From Caballeronia cordobensis (lineage in GTDB: Bacteria > Pseudomonadota > Gammaproteobacteria > Burkholderiales > Burkholderiaceae), in the NCBI RefSeq assembly GCF_001544575.2, contig NZ_FCNY02000006.1, positions 248,001-312,000 of the forward strand: a stretch of DNA of 64,000 nt, given 5' to 3'. The translations under genes and the position numbers were made by a program. Below the pieces are notes generated by a model. The model was not told the origin of the DNA, did not search any database, and saw only the letters and a program-made list of their open reading frames with translations. Positions 17,492 to 26,775 of the stretch are shown here, piece after piece. The first letter of the stretch is position 1. Every line of letters begins with the position of its first letter.

Positions 17492-18514
17492 ATGCTGAGC
17501 CGTACCGCGGATCATCTCTTCTGGATGGCGCGCTATACCGAACGCGCTGAAAACACCGCACGGATGCTCGATGCGAACCATCAGCTTTCGCTCTTGCCGC
17601 AGTCCGACGAATACGCCGAGCTGGGCTGGCGCGCCATGCTGTCGATATCGGAGTTGAGCGGCATCTATTCGGCTGCGCATCACGGCATGAAAAGCCGCGA
17701 AGTGATCGACTTCATGGCGCGCGATCTGTCGAACCCGTCGTCGATCGTCAGTTGTCTGCGCGCCGCGCGCGAGAACGCGCGAGCCGTGCGCAGTTCCACC
17801 AACAGCGAGCTATGGGAGTCGCTCAACACGACGTGGCTCGATTGTCAGCGCATGCTCGCCGATGGCATTCTCGAACGCGAGCCTTACGCCTTTTTCGAAT
17901 GGGTCAAGTTCCGCTCGCATCTATCGCGGGGCGTGCAGCTCGGCACGCTCGTGAAAGACGATGCGTTCTACTTCATGCGCCTCGGGACGTTCATCGAGCG
18001 CGCGGATAACACCGCGCGCATTCTCGACGTGAAGTTCGAAATGATGGAGCAACGCGCCGATACCTCCGCACAACCGTTCGATTATCACCATTGGGTCGCG
18101 GTGCTCGGTTCCGTATCGGGCTTCGAAGTGTATCGGCGCGTGTATCGCGATGTCGTCACGCCGGAACGTGTCGCGGGCTTGCTGATTCTCTATGGCGACT
18201 GGCCGCGTTCGCTTGCGGCCAGCATTGCCGAAGTGGAACAGTTGATCGGTCACGTGACGAAGGGGCGCGATACGGAGGCGGCGCGCTTGGCGGCGCAGTT
18301 GAGCGCGGAACTGAGGAACGGACGCATCGCCGACATTCTAAAAGGCGGATTGCACGCGTATCTCGTGAATTTCCTCGCGCGCGTGAACGATCTCGCGAGC
18401 CTGGTGAGCCGCGAGTTTCTTTTGCCGATTGCACCGGAAGCGCCTGCCGCGCCGGAACAAACGCAAACGCAAACGCAGACTCAGTCGCAAACTCAGACGC
18501 AAAGCAAAAGTTGA
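17492..18514 (+). CDS. alpha-E domain protein with Gln-Thr repeat tail
   Basis: A 340-residue all-helical alpha-E protein (COG2307), found almost only beside circularly permuted ATP-grasp proteins. The opening MLSRTADHLFWMARYTERAENTARML and the later FIERADNTARILDVKF near residue 170 are the two conserved E-rich motifs. The last 20 residues are a low-complexity run of Gln-Thr and Gln-Ser pairs. It is translated from the same strand as the preceding ATP-grasp gene and probably forms a complex with it. Function unknown. The gene ends ten bases before the stop of the convergent metallopeptidase gene. Confidence 0.88.
   Translation: MLSRTADHLFWMARYTERAENTARMLDANHQLSLLPQSDEYAELGWRAMLSISELSGIYSAAHHGMKSREVIDFMARDLSNPSSIVSCLRAARENARAVRSSTNSELWESLNTTWLDCQRMLADGILEREPYAFFEWVKFRSHLSRGVQLGTLVKDDAFYFMRLGTFIERADNTARILDVKFEMMEQRADTSAQPFDYHHWVAVLGSVSGFEVYRRVYRDVVTPERVAGLLILYGDWPRSLAASIAEVEQLIGHVTKGRDTEAARLAAQLSAELRNGRIADILKGGLHAYLVNFLARVNDLASLVSREFLLPIAPEAPAAPEQTQTQTQTQSQTQTQSKS
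18458..18505 (+). repeat. six-base tandem repeat coding a Gln-Thr tail
   Basis: Eight consecutive copies of a six-base unit close to CAAACG code alternating Gln-Thr or Gln-Ser pairs at the end of the alpha-E protein. Units differ at silent and near-silent positions. Because the unit is a multiple of three, changes in copy number keep the frame. It is probably a flexible tail. Confidence 0.8.
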
Positions 18515-18524
18515 ACGCGTGCGC

Positions 18525-19595
18525 TTAACGCCGGGCAGCCGCCGCGACGACGCGATGAACGAAGCGCAGCTTGTCGATGACGGCGGGCGCGAGCGTGAAC
18601 GGATAACCGTCCGGCATGCCGAGGCTGCGGTTCAGGCTGTTGAGCACATAAGTGAGCGGAAACCAGCGGTTCATCAGGTTATCGAACGTGGTTTCCTCGA
18701 TGGGCGTCTGGTCGGTGAGCGTGGGCTCGTGCGGGCTGTCGGGCACGAGCACGAGGCCGCACGAAACCGCGGTGTCGAGCGTATCGACGATATGCAGGTA
18801 ATGCGCCCAGGTTTCCGCCCAGTCTTCCCACGGATGCATCGTGGCATAGGCGCTGATGAAATTGTCTTCCCATTGAGCGGGCGGGCCTTCCTTGTAGTGA
18901 CGATCGAGCGCGGCGGCATAGTCGGCCTGTTCGTCGCCGAATGCGGTGCGAAACGGCGCGATGCGCGCGGTATCGCCAATCAGGCGGTCGAAGAAATAGT
19001 GCCCGGATTCATGACGGAAATGGCCGAGCAGCGTGCGATACGGCTCGTGCAGCGCGGAACGGGTGTGCTCGCGATGCGCATCGTCGGCTTCGGCGATGTT
19101 CAACGTGATGATGCCGTTGTTATGACCGGTCATCACACCGTGACCTTGCGCATCGCCTTCGAGAAACTGGAATTCGAGGCCGCGCTCGGGATCTTCCTGA
19201 CGCGACGCCACGGGCAGGCCGAGTTCGGCGAAGGTGTAGAGAAGGCGGCGCTTGGCGGATTCGATGCGATACCAGTAGACGCGGTTATCGGGGTTCGAGA
19301 GGTTCGGAATGGTGCTCGTCAACTGGCAGGAGCGGCACAGCGCGTCGGGCGCATCGCTCTCGGTGGCGGGCACGACCCAGTTGCATACGTTTTCGACCGC
19401 GTAGTTGTGGCACGGACGATGAAGCGAATCTTTCGCGAGCGGATGAAGGCTACGCCAGCGGCCGTCCTCCGTTTCCTCGAACGCGCTGATCTGATTGATT
19501 TCGGGCAGATAGCCGAGCCGCGCGCCGCACTTTTCGCAATGCGTGTTTTCGAAGAACACCAGCTGATTGCAGCGGTTGCAGTGAAAGGTCTTCAT
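18525..19595 (-). CDS. zinc-binding metallopeptidase with N-terminal zinc ribbon
   Basis: A 356-residue protein of the putative zinc-binding metallopeptidase family (COG4307/DUF2248). It opens with a zinc ribbon (Cys6, Cys9, Cys20, Cys23) and has four more Cys at 62, 71, 87 and 90. The peptidase motif HESGH lies at 195-199, within LGHFRHESGHYFFDRLI; the long tail has conserved WEDWAETWAHYLHIVDT. The ATG at 19595 gives a start directly before the zinc ribbon. It lies head to tail against the alpha-E gene and divergent from the large transglutaminase gene, in the middle of the ATP-grasp cluster, so it may process the product. The substrate is unknown. Confidence 0.85.
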   Translation of the reverse strand: MKTFHCNRCNQLVFFENTHCEKCGARLGYLPEINQISAFEETEDGRWRSLHPLAKDSLHRPCHNYAVENVCNWVVPATESDAPDALCRSCQLTSTIPNLSNPDNRVYWYRIESAKRRLLYTFAELGLPVASRQEDPERGLEFQFLEGDAQGHGVMTGHNNGIITLNIAEADDAHREHTRSALHEPYRTLLGHFRHESGHYFFDRLIGDTARIAPFRTAFGDEQADYAAALDRHYKEGPPAQWEDNFISAYATMHPWEDWAETWAHYLHIVDTLDTAVSCGLVLVPDSPHEPTLTDQTPIEETTFDNLMNRWFPLTYVLNSLNRSLGMPDGYPFTLAPAVIDKLRFVHRVVAAAARR

Positions 19596-19702
19596 CGTGT
19601 GGCCGGTAGAGGTGAGAAACGCGGAATGTTCCGTGCACGCGCTGTCGTGCTTCGCAAACATCATGCCGCAGGCACGGCGTCATTCGAACAAAGGAGTCCG
19701 GT

Positions 19703-22700
19703 GTGTCCATTCGTGTTGCATTGAACCATGTCACGCATTATCGATACGACCGGCTCGTCGGCCTGTCGCCGCAAGTCGTGCGTCTGCGGCCCGCGCCGCA
19801 TTGCCGTACGCCTGTCGTCTCGTATTCGATGCGCGTCGAGCCCGGCGATCATTTCATCAACTGGCAGCAGGACGCGTTCGCGAACTATCAGGCGCGGCTG
19901 GTTTTCCCCGAGAAAACCCGCGAATTCAAGGTGACGATCGATCTCGTCGCCGAAATGGCCGTCTATAACCCGTTCGACTTCTTTCTCGAACCCACGGCCC
20001 AGAAGTTTCCCTTCACGTATGCGCCGGACTTGCTGCACGATCTCGCGCCGTACAGAGTCAAGCGCGAGCCGACGCCGCGTTTTGCCGCATTCGTCGAAAG
20101 TATCGACCTGACGCCGCGCACGACCATCGATTTTCTCGTCGAGCTCAATCAGCGCCTGGCCAGCGAGATTCGCTATCTGATTCGCATGGAGCCGGGCGTG
20201 CAGACGCCGGAGGAAACGCTCGAAAGCGCGGCGGGTTCGTGCCGCGATTCGGGCTGGCTGCTCGTCGAAACGCTGCGTCATCTCGGTCTGGCCGCGCGCT
20301 TCGTGTCAGGCTATCTCCTGCAACTCGCGCCGGATACCAAATCGCTCGATGGCCCGAGCGGCACGGAAGTGGACTTCACCGATCTCCATGCGTGGTGCGA
20401 AGTGTATCTGCCGGGGGCGGGCTGGATCGGTTTCGATCCGACATCGGGTTTGCTCGCGGGCGAGGGACATATTCCGGTCGCGTGCACGCCGGAGCCGGAC
20501 AGCGCCGCGCCTGTTTCCGGCGCGGTCGAGAAGTGCGAAGTCGAATTCGTCCACACGATGTCCATCGAACGCGTGCTCGAAACGCCACGCGTGACGAAAC
20601 CCTACACCGAGGATGACTGGAACGCGGTGCTGCGCATGGGCGAGCAAGTCGACGCGCGGCTGAGCGCATCGGACGTGCGCCTGACGATGGGCGGCGAGCC
20701 GACCTACGTATCGGTTCGCGACCGCGACGCGCCCGAATGGAACACCGACGCGCTCGGCCCGTCCAAGCGCGCCTACGCCGTGTCGCTGATGGACAAATTG
20801 CGCTCACAATACGGCGCGAACGGCTTTCTGCATATCGGACAGGGCAAGTGGTATCCGGGCGAGCAGTTGCCGCGCTGGGCGCTGTCTCTGTACTGGCGCG
20901 CGGACGGCGAGCCGTGCTGGCACGATCCGTCGCTCTTCGCGGATGAGCGGCAGCCCGCCTCCTATACGTCGGACGACGCCGCGCGGTTCATTCGCCATCT
21001 CGCGGGCAAGCTGTCCTTGAATGCAAAATTCATAGAACCGGCTTACGAAGACACGTGGTACTACCTGTGGCGCGAGCGCCGCCTGCCGGTGAACGTCGAT
21101 CCGTTCGATTCGCGTCTCGACGACGAACTCGAACGGGCGCGCCTGCACCGCGTGTTCGATGCAGGCCTGCCGTCCGTCACGGGTTACGCGCTGCCGGTCG
21201 CGCGCGAGGATGATGACGCGACGCAGCCGGGCCGCTGGGTGAGCGGACCGTGGTTCTTCCGCGACGAGCGCATGTATCTGATTCCGGGCGATTCGCCGAT
21301 GGGCTATCGCCTGCCGCTCGACTCGCTGCCGTGGGTATCGGAGGCCGATTATCCGTGGCAGTACGCCCACGATCCATTCGGGCCGCCGGCGCCATTGCGC
21401 ACCGCGACTGAATTACGCATGCAATATGCGGATCTGGATATCGAATCACGCATGCAAAATGCCGACGCGTCCGGCGAATCGCGCAAGCGCAGGCCACGAC
21501 GGGGCGAGTCGGCTGCCGAGACCCTGCGCACGGCGGTGTGCGTGGAAGCGCGCGACCCGGCGCGCGCGGCCGGCCCGAAAGCGGAAGCCGACGCACTGGA
21601 GCGGCTCGGCAACGGCAACAAGCTTATGCACGTATTCATGCCGCCGCTCGCCGCGCTCGACGACTATCTCGATCTGCTGGCCGCCGTGGAAGCGACCGCG
21701 GCCGATCTCGGCATTCCCGTGATCGTCGAAGGGTATCCGCCGCCTCGCGATGCGCGCCTGAAGATGCTGCAGGTCACGCCCGACCCCGGCGTGATCGAGG
21801 TGAACATTCATCCGGCGGCGAACTGGAACGAACTCGTCGACCATACCGAGTTTCTCTACGGCGCGGCGCACGAGACGTATCTGAGCCCGGAGAAGTTCAT
21901 GCTCGACGGCCGCCATACCGGCACGGGCGGCGGCAATCACTTCGTGCTCGGCGGCGCGACGCCCGCCGACAGCCCGTTCCTGCGCCGGCCCGATCTGCTC
22001 GCGAGCCTGATCGCGTACTGGCATAACCATCCGTCGTTGTCGATGCTGTTTTCGGGGCTTTTCATCGGCCCGACGAGTCAGGCGCCGCGCGTCGACGAAG
22101 CGCGCAACGACCAGGTCTACGAACTCGAGATCGCCTTCGCCGAATTGCAGCACCAGCTCGACCGGCTCGGCGGACGTAACAGTGCGAGCGTGCCGCCGTG
22201 GCTCATCGACCGCATTCTGCGCAACATCCTGATCGACGTGACGGGCAACACGCATCGCGCGGAATTCTGCATCGACAAGCTGTATTCGCCCGATGGCCCG
22301 ACAGGGCGCCTCGGCCTGCTCGAACTGCGCGGCTTCGAGATGCCGCCGCACGCGCGCATGAGTCTCGCGCAACAACTGCTGTTGCGCGCACTCGTCGCGC
22401 GTTTCTGGGAGACGCCCTACACCGCGCGTCTCACGCGCTGGGGCACGGAACTGCACGACCGCTTCATGCTCGGCACCTTCGTGCAGATGGACTTCGACGA
22501 CGTGCTCGCCGAGTTGAGCGACGCGGGCTTCGCGTTCGAGCGAAGCTGGTTCGCGCCGCATTTCGAGTTCCGCTTTCCGCTCGTCGGCGCATACGACACG
22601 AACGGTATCGCGCTCACGATCCGCAATGCGCTGGAGCCGTGGCATGTGATGGGCGAAGAGGGCTCGACCGGCGGCACGGTGCGCTATGTCGATTCGTCGG

Positions 22701-23113
22701 TCGAACGTCTGGAAGTGCGCGTGCTCGGCCTGAACGGCGATCGTCATGTCGTGACCGTGAACGGCGAGACGCTGCCGTTGCAGCCGACAGGACGCGCGAG
22801 CGAATACGTCGCGGGCGTGCGCTTTCGCGCGTGGTCGCAGGCGGCGTCGCTGCATCCGACCATCGACGTGCATGCGCCGCTCACATTCGATATCGTCGAT
22901 ACCTGGACGGGGCGCGCGATCGGCGGATGCCAGTATCACGTCGCGCATCCGGGCGGCCGCAACTATCAGACGTTCCCGGTCAACGCCTATGAAGCCGAAA
23001 GCCGCAGACGCGCGCGGTTCTTCGCCACGGGTCATACGCCCGGCACGATGCACGCGGCCACGCGCGAACGCAGCCTCGAATTTCCGTTCACGCTCGACCT
23101 GCGCTATCGTTGA
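19703..23113 (+). CDS. large transglutaminase-like protein with DUF2126 C-terminal region
   Basis: A 1136-residue protein. The first 300 residues are a transglutaminase-like fold: an N-terminal beta domain, then GSCRDSGWLLVETLRHLGL with the catalytic Cys near residue 180, the His in TDLHAWCEVYLPG near residue 229, and the Asp in GWIGFDPTSGL. The rest is DUF2126, a large region of uncertain function found in these clusters, with conserved GNHFVLGG and GLLELRGFEMPP segments. It starts with GTG at 19703, eight bases after AAGGAG. Residues about 570-592 contain a duplicated 11-residue stretch made of the dispersed GCATGC repeat. Cysteine-based peptide or isopeptide chemistry is likely; no substrate is known. 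Confidence 0.87.
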   Translation: MSIRVALNHVTHYRYDRLVGLSPQVVRLRPAPHCRTPVVSYSMRVEPGDHFINWQQDAFANYQARLVFPEKTREFKVTIDLVAEMAVYNPFDFFLEPTAQKFPFTYAPDLLHDLAPYRVKREPTPRFAAFVESIDLTPRTTIDFLVELNQRLASEIRYLIRMEPGVQTPEETLESAAGSCRDSGWLLVETLRHLGLAARFVSGYLLQLAPDTKSLDGPSGTEVDFTDLHAWCEVYLPGAGWIGFDPTSGLLAGEGHIPVACTPEPDSAAPVSGAVEKCEVEFVHTMSIERVLETPRVTKPYTEDDWNAVLRMGEQVDARLSASDVRLTMGGEPTYVSVRDRDAPEWNTDALGPSKRAYAVSLMDKLRSQYGANGFLHIGQGKWYPGEQLPRWALSLYWRADGEPCWHDPSLFADERQPASYTSDDAARFIRHLAGKLSLNAKFIEPAYEDTWYYLWRERRLPVNVDPFDSRLDDELERARLHRVFDAGLPSVTGYALPVAREDDDATQPGRWVSGPWFFRDERMYLIPGDSPMGYRLPLDSLPWVSEADYPWQYAHDPFGPPAPLRTATELRMQYADLDIESRMQNADASGESRKRRPRRGESAAETLRTAVCVEARDPARAAGPKAEADALERLGNGNKLMHVFMPPLAALDDYLDLLAAVEATAADLGIPVIVEGYPPPRDARLKMLQVTPDPGVIEVNIHPAANWNELVDHTEFLYGAAHETYLSPEKFMLDGRHTGTGGGNHFVLGGATPADSPFLRRPDLLASLIAYWHNHPSLSMLFSGLFIGPTSQAPRVDEARNDQVYELEIAFAELQHQLDRLGGRNSASVPPWLIDRILRNILIDVTGNTHRAEFCIDKLYSPDGPTGRLGLLELRGFEMPPHARMSLAQQLLLRALVARFWETPYTARLTRWGTELHDRFMLGTFVQMDFDDVLAELSDAGFAFERSWFAPHFEFRFPLVGAYDTNGIALTIRNALEPWHVMGEEGSTGGTVRYVDSSVERLEVRVLGLNGDRHVVTVNGETLPLQPTGRASEYVAGVRFRAWSQAASLHPTIDVHAPLTFDIVDTWTGRAIGGCQYHVAHPGGRNYQTFPVNAYEAESRRRARFFATGHTPGTMHAATRERSLEFPFTLDLRYR
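21410..21463 (+). repeat. two in-frame copies of the GCATGC-core dispersed repeat inside the DUF2126 gene
   Basis: Two copies of a sequence close to GAATYACGCATGCAAWATGC, 33 bases apart, lie in frame. They code the repeated peptide ELRMQYADLDI then ESRMQNADASG. The second copy shares 19 identical bases (ATCACGCATGCAAAATGCC) in inverted orientation with an intergenic copy at 36556-36574. It falls in a linker followed by a basic stretch, where insertion would be tolerated. Confidence 0.7.
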
Positions 23114-23150
23114 CGTGCAATCATCATTCGAATAAAGAACCGGGACGACT

Positions 23151-25775
23151 TTGGCTTATCAATCGAGCTTGCCTTTCGACATCGCCGCGGCGCGCATCGA
23201 TGCGCTCGCGTTGCTGCGCACGCTGCCGGCGCGCGAAGGGCACTGGGACGAACTGCGCGATCCATCGGGCCAGTTGCGCGAGCCCTGGCGGCACTTCTTC
23301 GAGCTGCTCGGCGAGCAGGGCATTGCACGCCTCGGCGATGGCGTGGCCGCCGTCGCGCAGCAGATACGCGACAACGACATCACGTACAACGTCTATGCCG
23401 ATAACGGCAAGCCGCGCGCGTGGTCGCTCGATCTGCTGCCGCTCATCATCGACGAGCACGAATGGGCGGCGATCGAGCGCGGCGTCGCGCAGCGCGCGCG
23501 GCTGATGGAAGCCATCGTCGCCGACGTCTACGGTCCGCAGACCCTATTGCATCGCGGTCTGTTGCCGGGCGCGCTCGTGTTCGGGCATCCCGGCTATCTG
23601 CGCGCGATGAAGGGCTTCATGCCTTCCACGGGCAGCTTCCTGCAGATCGTCGCGGTGGATCTCGCGCGTTCGCCATCGGGTGCGTGGACGGTCATCGCGC
23701 ATCGCACGGAAGTGCCTTCGGGTCTTGGCTATGTGCTCGAAAACCGGCTGATCGTCGCGAGCCTCTTCGCCGATCCGTTTCGCGCGATGCGCGTGAGCCG
23801 TCTCGCGCCGATCTATTCGCAACTCATCGCCACCATCGCGCAAGGCGCGCGCGCGACGATGCGCGAAGACGAAGGCGGCCGGGACGATGCATCGAACGAT
23901 GCGCCGCATATTGCGTTGCTGAGTCCCGGCCCGTTCAGCGAAACGTGGTTCGAGCATGTGTTTCTCGCGCGCTATCTCGGTGTGACGCTCGTCGAAGGCA
24001 AGGATCTCACGGTGCGTCACGACAAGCTGTATCTGAAGACGCTGGCGGGTCTGTCGCGCGTGCATGCGGTTTTGCGGCGTCTCGACGACGCCTTTTGCGA
24101 TCCCGTCGAATTGCGCGCGGATTCGACCATCGGCGTGCCGGGTCTTTTGCAGGTGATGCGCGCGGGCAACGTGATGGTCTCGAACGTGCCGGGCGCGGGC
24201 TTCACCGAATCGCCGGCGCTCAATGCGTTCTTGCCGGGCATTGCGAAAGCATTGCTCGATGAAACGCTCGAACTGCCGACCGTGCCGACATGGTGGTGCG
24301 GCGAGGAAGCCGCGCGCAGCGAAGCATTCGAGCGTCTCGACAGCGCGCTCCTTGCGCCCACGTGGCCGGGCGCGCAAGCCGATCAGGCGCCGGGCATCGA
24401 TGCGGGCGTGCAGCGGCTCGCGGCGTGGAAAGCACGCATCGAACGCGCGCCGGACGTGTTCACGGTGCAGGAGAATCTGCCCTTTTCCACGACGCCGCGC
24501 TTTCATGACGACGCGCTCGGCGCGCGGCCCTGCGTGCTGCGCGCGTATGCGATCGCCAATATCGATGGAAGCTGGAGCGTGATGCCCGGCGGCTTTACTC
24601 GCCTCGCCGCCGACAAGCGCGCGACGGTATCGATGCAGTTCGGCGGCAGCAGCGTCGATACATGGGTCATGTCGAGCCAGCCCGGCGGCAGCGTATCGTT
24701 GCGCCCCGCGCCGATGAAGCCCGGCGATTTGCGCAAGCATCGGACCGTATCGAGCCGCGCCGCGGAAAATCTCTTCTGGGCAGGACGTTACAGCGAGCGC
24801 GCGGAAAACAACGTGCGCTTGTGCCGTCTGTTGCTCGGCATGCTCGACGGCAGCGACGCCGAAGCGCTCTTTCCCACGCTCACCGAGCTCGCGTCGCAAT
24901 GCGGACTGATCGCCCCGGACGACAAGCTCGCCCACGCCACGCCGCAAGCGTTCGAGCGCGCGCTCGTCGCGGGGCTGCCGGAAACGAGCCGGGCGACGAG
25001 CATCGGCAGCAATCTCGCGGATCAGGCGCGTGCCAGCGGTGAGATACGCGACAGGCTCTCGACCGATCACTGGCGCACGATCCTCGCGTCGCGCAACGAC
25101 TTCCGCGATGCGCTCGCGCGCGTCGCTTTCGCCGATGCCGAAGCGGAAGGCGTGGTCCGCATCGGCCGCGATTACGATCGCCTGATGCTTGCAAGCGCGC
25201 TCGAACATCTCGCGACGCAACTGTGCGCGATCAGCGGTGCGCAGGGCGATCGCATGACGCGCGACGAAGCATGGCGGCTGATTTTCATCGGGCGGCATAT
25301 CGAACGCGTCTCGACGATGGCCACGTTCCTGCGCGTCGTCGCCGAGCGCGGCACGCTCGCTTCGCCCGCTGCGTTCGATCTGCTGTTGCAGCTCTTCGAC
25401 AGCACGCTCACGTATCGATCGCTTTATCCCGGCCGGCTCGAAGTGCCGGCGCTCATCGATCTGATCGTCGTCGATGAAACCAACCCGCGCGGGCTGTATG
25501 GCGTGTACGCGCGCCTGCGCACGAAGCTCGACGAGATCGCGGCGGCGGCGGGCGGCGCGCGCCGCGCACAGGCGATGCGTTTCGCGGACCTGCTCGTTCA
25601 AGCCGATGCATTGCCGGACCTCGCCGCCCTTTGCGACGTGCGCGAAGACGGCCGCCACGACGCGTTGGTCGCGCTATGCGACAGACTGGTTGCATCGGCG
25701 AGCGCGGCATCGAACGAAGTCAGCGCGCGCTATTTCAGCCATGCGAATACACTGGCCGCGCAGGTGACGCCATGA
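23151..25775 (+). CDS. fused circularly permuted ATP-grasp / alpha-E protein
   Basis: An 874-residue fusion of the two components encoded separately upstream. Residues 1-510 are the ATP-grasp module (NDITYNVYADNGKPRAWSLD, RTEVPSGLGYVLENRLIV, PGPFSETWFEHVFLARYLG); residues about 540-860 are an alpha-E module (SRAAENLFWAGRYSERAENN and FIGRHIERVSTMATFL). The only possible start is TTG at 23151, as a stop lies in frame at 23133 and no ATG or GTG is available until far inside. It follows the DUF2126 gene by 37 bases and precedes a transglutaminase by 10. It presumably couples ATP-driven ligation with the helical partner in one chain. Confidence 0.87.
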   Translation: MAYQSSLPFDIAAARIDALALLRTLPAREGHWDELRDPSGQLREPWRHFFELLGEQGIARLGDGVAAVAQQIRDNDITYNVYADNGKPRAWSLDLLPLIIDEHEWAAIERGVAQRARLMEAIVADVYGPQTLLHRGLLPGALVFGHPGYLRAMKGFMPSTGSFLQIVAVDLARSPSGAWTVIAHRTEVPSGLGYVLENRLIVASLFADPFRAMRVSRLAPIYSQLIATIAQGARATMREDEGGRDDASNDAPHIALLSPGPFSETWFEHVFLARYLGVTLVEGKDLTVRHDKLYLKTLAGLSRVHAVLRRLDDAFCDPVELRADSTIGVPGLLQVMRAGNVMVSNVPGAGFTESPALNAFLPGIAKALLDETLELPTVPTWWCGEEAARSEAFERLDSALLAPTWPGAQADQAPGIDAGVQRLAAWKARIERAPDVFTVQENLPFSTTPRFHDDALGARPCVLRAYAIANIDGSWSVMPGGFTRLAADKRATVSMQFGGSSVDTWVMSSQPGGSVSLRPAPMKPGDLRKHRTVSSRAAENLFWAGRYSERAENNVRLCRLLLGMLDGSDAEALFPTLTELASQCGLIAPDDKLAHATPQAFERALVAGLPETSRATSIGSNLADQARASGEIRDRLSTDHWRTILASRNDFRDALARVAFADAEAEGVVRIGRDYDRLMLASALEHLATQLCAISGAQGDRMTRDEAWRLIFIGRHIERVSTMATFLRVVAERGTLASPAAFDLLLQLFDSTLTYRSLYPGRLEVPALIDLIVVDETNPRGLYGVYARLRTKLDEIAAAAGGARRAQAMRFADLLVQADALPDLAALCDVREDGRHDALVALCDRLVASASAASNEVSARYFSHANTLAAQVTP

Positions 25776-25785
25776 GGACGAGGTC

Positions 25786-26682
25786 ATGAATCCTGGCGCG
25801 AACGCCACCGTGCTCGCGGTCACGCATCGCACGACCTATCGCTATTCGACGCCGGTCGAGATCGCGCAGCATCTCGCGACCATTCGCCCGCTGCATTGCC
25901 CGTGGCAGCAGGTCATCTCGCACACGGAACGCATCGAGCCGGTGCCGTCGTACGTGCATAGCCGTGTCGATGCATTCGGCAACGACGTGCTGTACTTTTC
26001 GCTCGATGCACCGCACGAACGCCTTTCGATGACGAGCGAAACCACGGTGCGTCTGACGCCGCGCTGGCATTCGCTCGACGCGGATGCCACGCCGCCGTGG
26101 GAAGAAGTCGCGCAACGGTTGCGCTATTGCGCGGGCGGATCGTTCCATCCGGAAAGCGAGTTTTGTTATGCCTCGCCCAATGTGTCGCTCGATCATGAAC
26201 TGCGCGATTACGCGCGGCCGAGCTTCGACGCGGGCACGCCGCTCGTTGCGGGCGCGATCGATCTGATGCATCGCATTCACGCGGATTTTGAGTACCGGCC
26301 ATCGGCCACCGCGTTCGATACGCCCGCATCGCGCGCGTTCGATCTGCGCCATGGCGTGTGCCAGGATTTCTCGCAGGTGATGATCGGTTGCCTGCGCGCG
26401 CTCGGATTGCCGGCACGCTATGTGAGCGGCTATCTGCGCAACGATCCGCCGCCGGGCCATGCGCGTCTGATCGGTGCGGATGCCTCGCATGCGTGGGTGT
26501 CGGTGCATTGCCCGCAAAGCGGATGGATCGATCTCGATCCGACCAACGACGTGCTCGCGGACCTCGATCATGTCACGCTCGCGACGGGGCGCGATTACAG
26601 CGATGTGTCATTGCTGCGCGGGATGATTCTCGGCGGCGGCGCGCATCATGTCGATGTAGCAGTGAATGTGCTGACGCTCTGA
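25786..26682 (+). CDS. transglutaminase-like cysteine protein
   Basis: A 298-residue transglutaminase-like protein. It opens with the N-terminal beta domain (TVLAVTHRTTYRYSTPVEIAQH), then the catalytic core: Cys near residue 192 in RHGVCQDFSQVMIGCLRALG, His in DASHAWVSVHC near residue 236 and Asp in GWIDLDPTND. No signal peptide. It is the last gene of the plus-strand part of the ATP-grasp system and follows the fusion gene by ten bases. These proteins usually act as peptidases or amidases rather than cross-linkers in bacteria. A hairpin follows at 26724. Confidence 0.88.
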   Translation: MNPGANATVLAVTHRTTYRYSTPVEIAQHLATIRPLHCPWQQVISHTERIEPVPSYVHSRVDAFGNDVLYFSLDAPHERLSMTSETTVRLTPRWHSLDADATPPWEEVAQRLRYCAGGSFHPESEFCYASPNVSLDHELRDYARPSFDAGTPLVAGAIDLMHRIHADFEYRPSATAFDTPASRAFDLRHGVCQDFSQVMIGCLRALGLPARYVSGYLRNDPPPGHARLIGADASHAWVSVHCPQSGWIDLDPTNDVLADLDHVTLATGRDYSDVSLLRGMILGGGAHHVDVAVNVLTL

Positions 26683-26723
26683 GCGCAGGCTATGACACAA
26701 AGCAAAAGATCGGCATGACCGCA

Positions 26724-26764
26724 CGAATAGAATGAGCCGCAGGCACCGTGGCCCATTCTATTCG
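26724..26764 (+). terminator. hairpin after the ATP-grasp/transglutaminase operon
   Basis: An 11 bp perfect stem (CGAATAGAATG and complement) extends inward by a GCC/GGC pair set. It lies 42 bases after the transglutaminase stop. Its right arm touches the GAGG ribosome site of the next gene at 26776, so it could also limit translation of that gene. No T tract follows directly. Confidence 0.6.
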
Positions 26765-26775
26765 AGGTTTCTCCA

